Positions 5,490 through 5,572 of a stretch of DNA of 5,572 nucleotides are shown one piece after another. Source of the stretch: SYOC01 sp050185455 (GTDB lineage: Bacteria > Desulfobacterota > Binatia > Bin18); the NCBI GenBank assembly GCA_050185455.1, contig JBFWZL010000444.1, forward strand, positions 1-5,572. Reading direction: 5' to 3'. Each line of letters opens with the position of its first letter. Position 1 is the first letter of the stretch. Below the pieces are notes generated by a model. That model worked only from the letters and a program-made list of their open reading frames with translations. It was not told where the DNA came from and did no database searches. The position numbers were made by a program, and so were the translations under genes.

Positions 5490-5513
5490 GGCCTTCCGGT
5501 ACGTATTCTTTGA

Positions 5514-5572
5514 TTAGTTCACTTTGGGGAATACGACTTCAAAGTTTTTCCAGTCCTCTTGGCTGCCACTCG
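5514..5572 (-). CDS. qhpC: Quinohemoprotein amine dehydrogenase, gamma (CTQ) subunit, C-terminal end
   Basis: The last 18 codons of a minus-strand gene enter from the right edge and stop at TAA (5516-5514). The peptide SGSQEDWKNFEVVFPKVN closely resembles the C-terminus of known QHNDH gamma subunits as I recall them, which end in a SAEDWRNLGTVFPKDK-like sequence (shared EDW, VFPK). The gamma subunit is the small protein (about 80 mature residues) that carries cysteine tryptophylquinone and Cys-to-Asp/Glu thioether cross-links made by the radical SAM enzyme QhpD. Those modified residues lie outside the window. The position directly upstream of the beta gene agrees with known gamma-beta gene order, which strengthens a call otherwise based on few residues. 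Confidence 0.72.
   Translation of the reverse strand, partial: SGSQEDWKNFEVVFPKVN

Overview
The window looks like chromosomal DNA from an uncultured Gram-negative bacterium. The evidence is an RND-type inner-membrane exporter, a periplasmic quinohemoprotein amine dehydrogenase locus, a Tat-exported flavoprotein, and intergenic space filled with short palindromic repeats. I cannot place it in a phylum from this sequence alone. All complete genes lie on the minus strand; only a truncated exporter gene at the left edge is on the plus strand.

Left part (1-2460): the last 76 codons of an MMPL/RND exporter run convergently into a minus-strand pair. That pair is a classical NAD-type short-chain dehydrogenase (SDR, 2404-1640) followed by a class A FAD-dependent monooxygenase/oxidoreductase (1556-318). 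The 83 bp between them hold an array of degenerate heptamers. A TTGACA box and a strong Shine-Dalgarno sequence precede the SDR, so the pair may form one transcript.

Middle part (about 2460-3611): this 1.15 kb has no convincing intact gene. It holds at least four kinds of palindromic repeat packed into 2782-3161: a REPIN-like pair of GTAG-headed hairpins, a second GTAG-headed hairpin, a GTCATTGCGAG-type element and a GTCATTCCGGG-type element. These are followed by what looks like the decapitated N-terminus of a type I restriction HsdR protein, with start codon and ribosome site still present.

Right part (3612-5572): this is the 3' end of a quinohemoprotein amine dehydrogenase (QHNDH) operon on the minus strand. 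It consists of the last 18 codons of the gamma (CTQ-bearing) subunit, the full seven-bladed beta subunit, and 24 bp later a Tat-signal nitroreductase-family flavoprotein. QHNDH oxidises primary amines in the periplasm. The nitroreductase is predicted to be exported to the same compartment, so it may work with the dehydrogenase or its products. A 67-bp sequence identical to part of the middle-region repeat sits, inverted, between the gamma and beta genes.

I regard the QHNDH-nitroreductase linkage and the mobile palindromic repeat inside that operon as the most interesting parts. I found no tRNA, rRNA, CRISPR array or complete insertion sequence.
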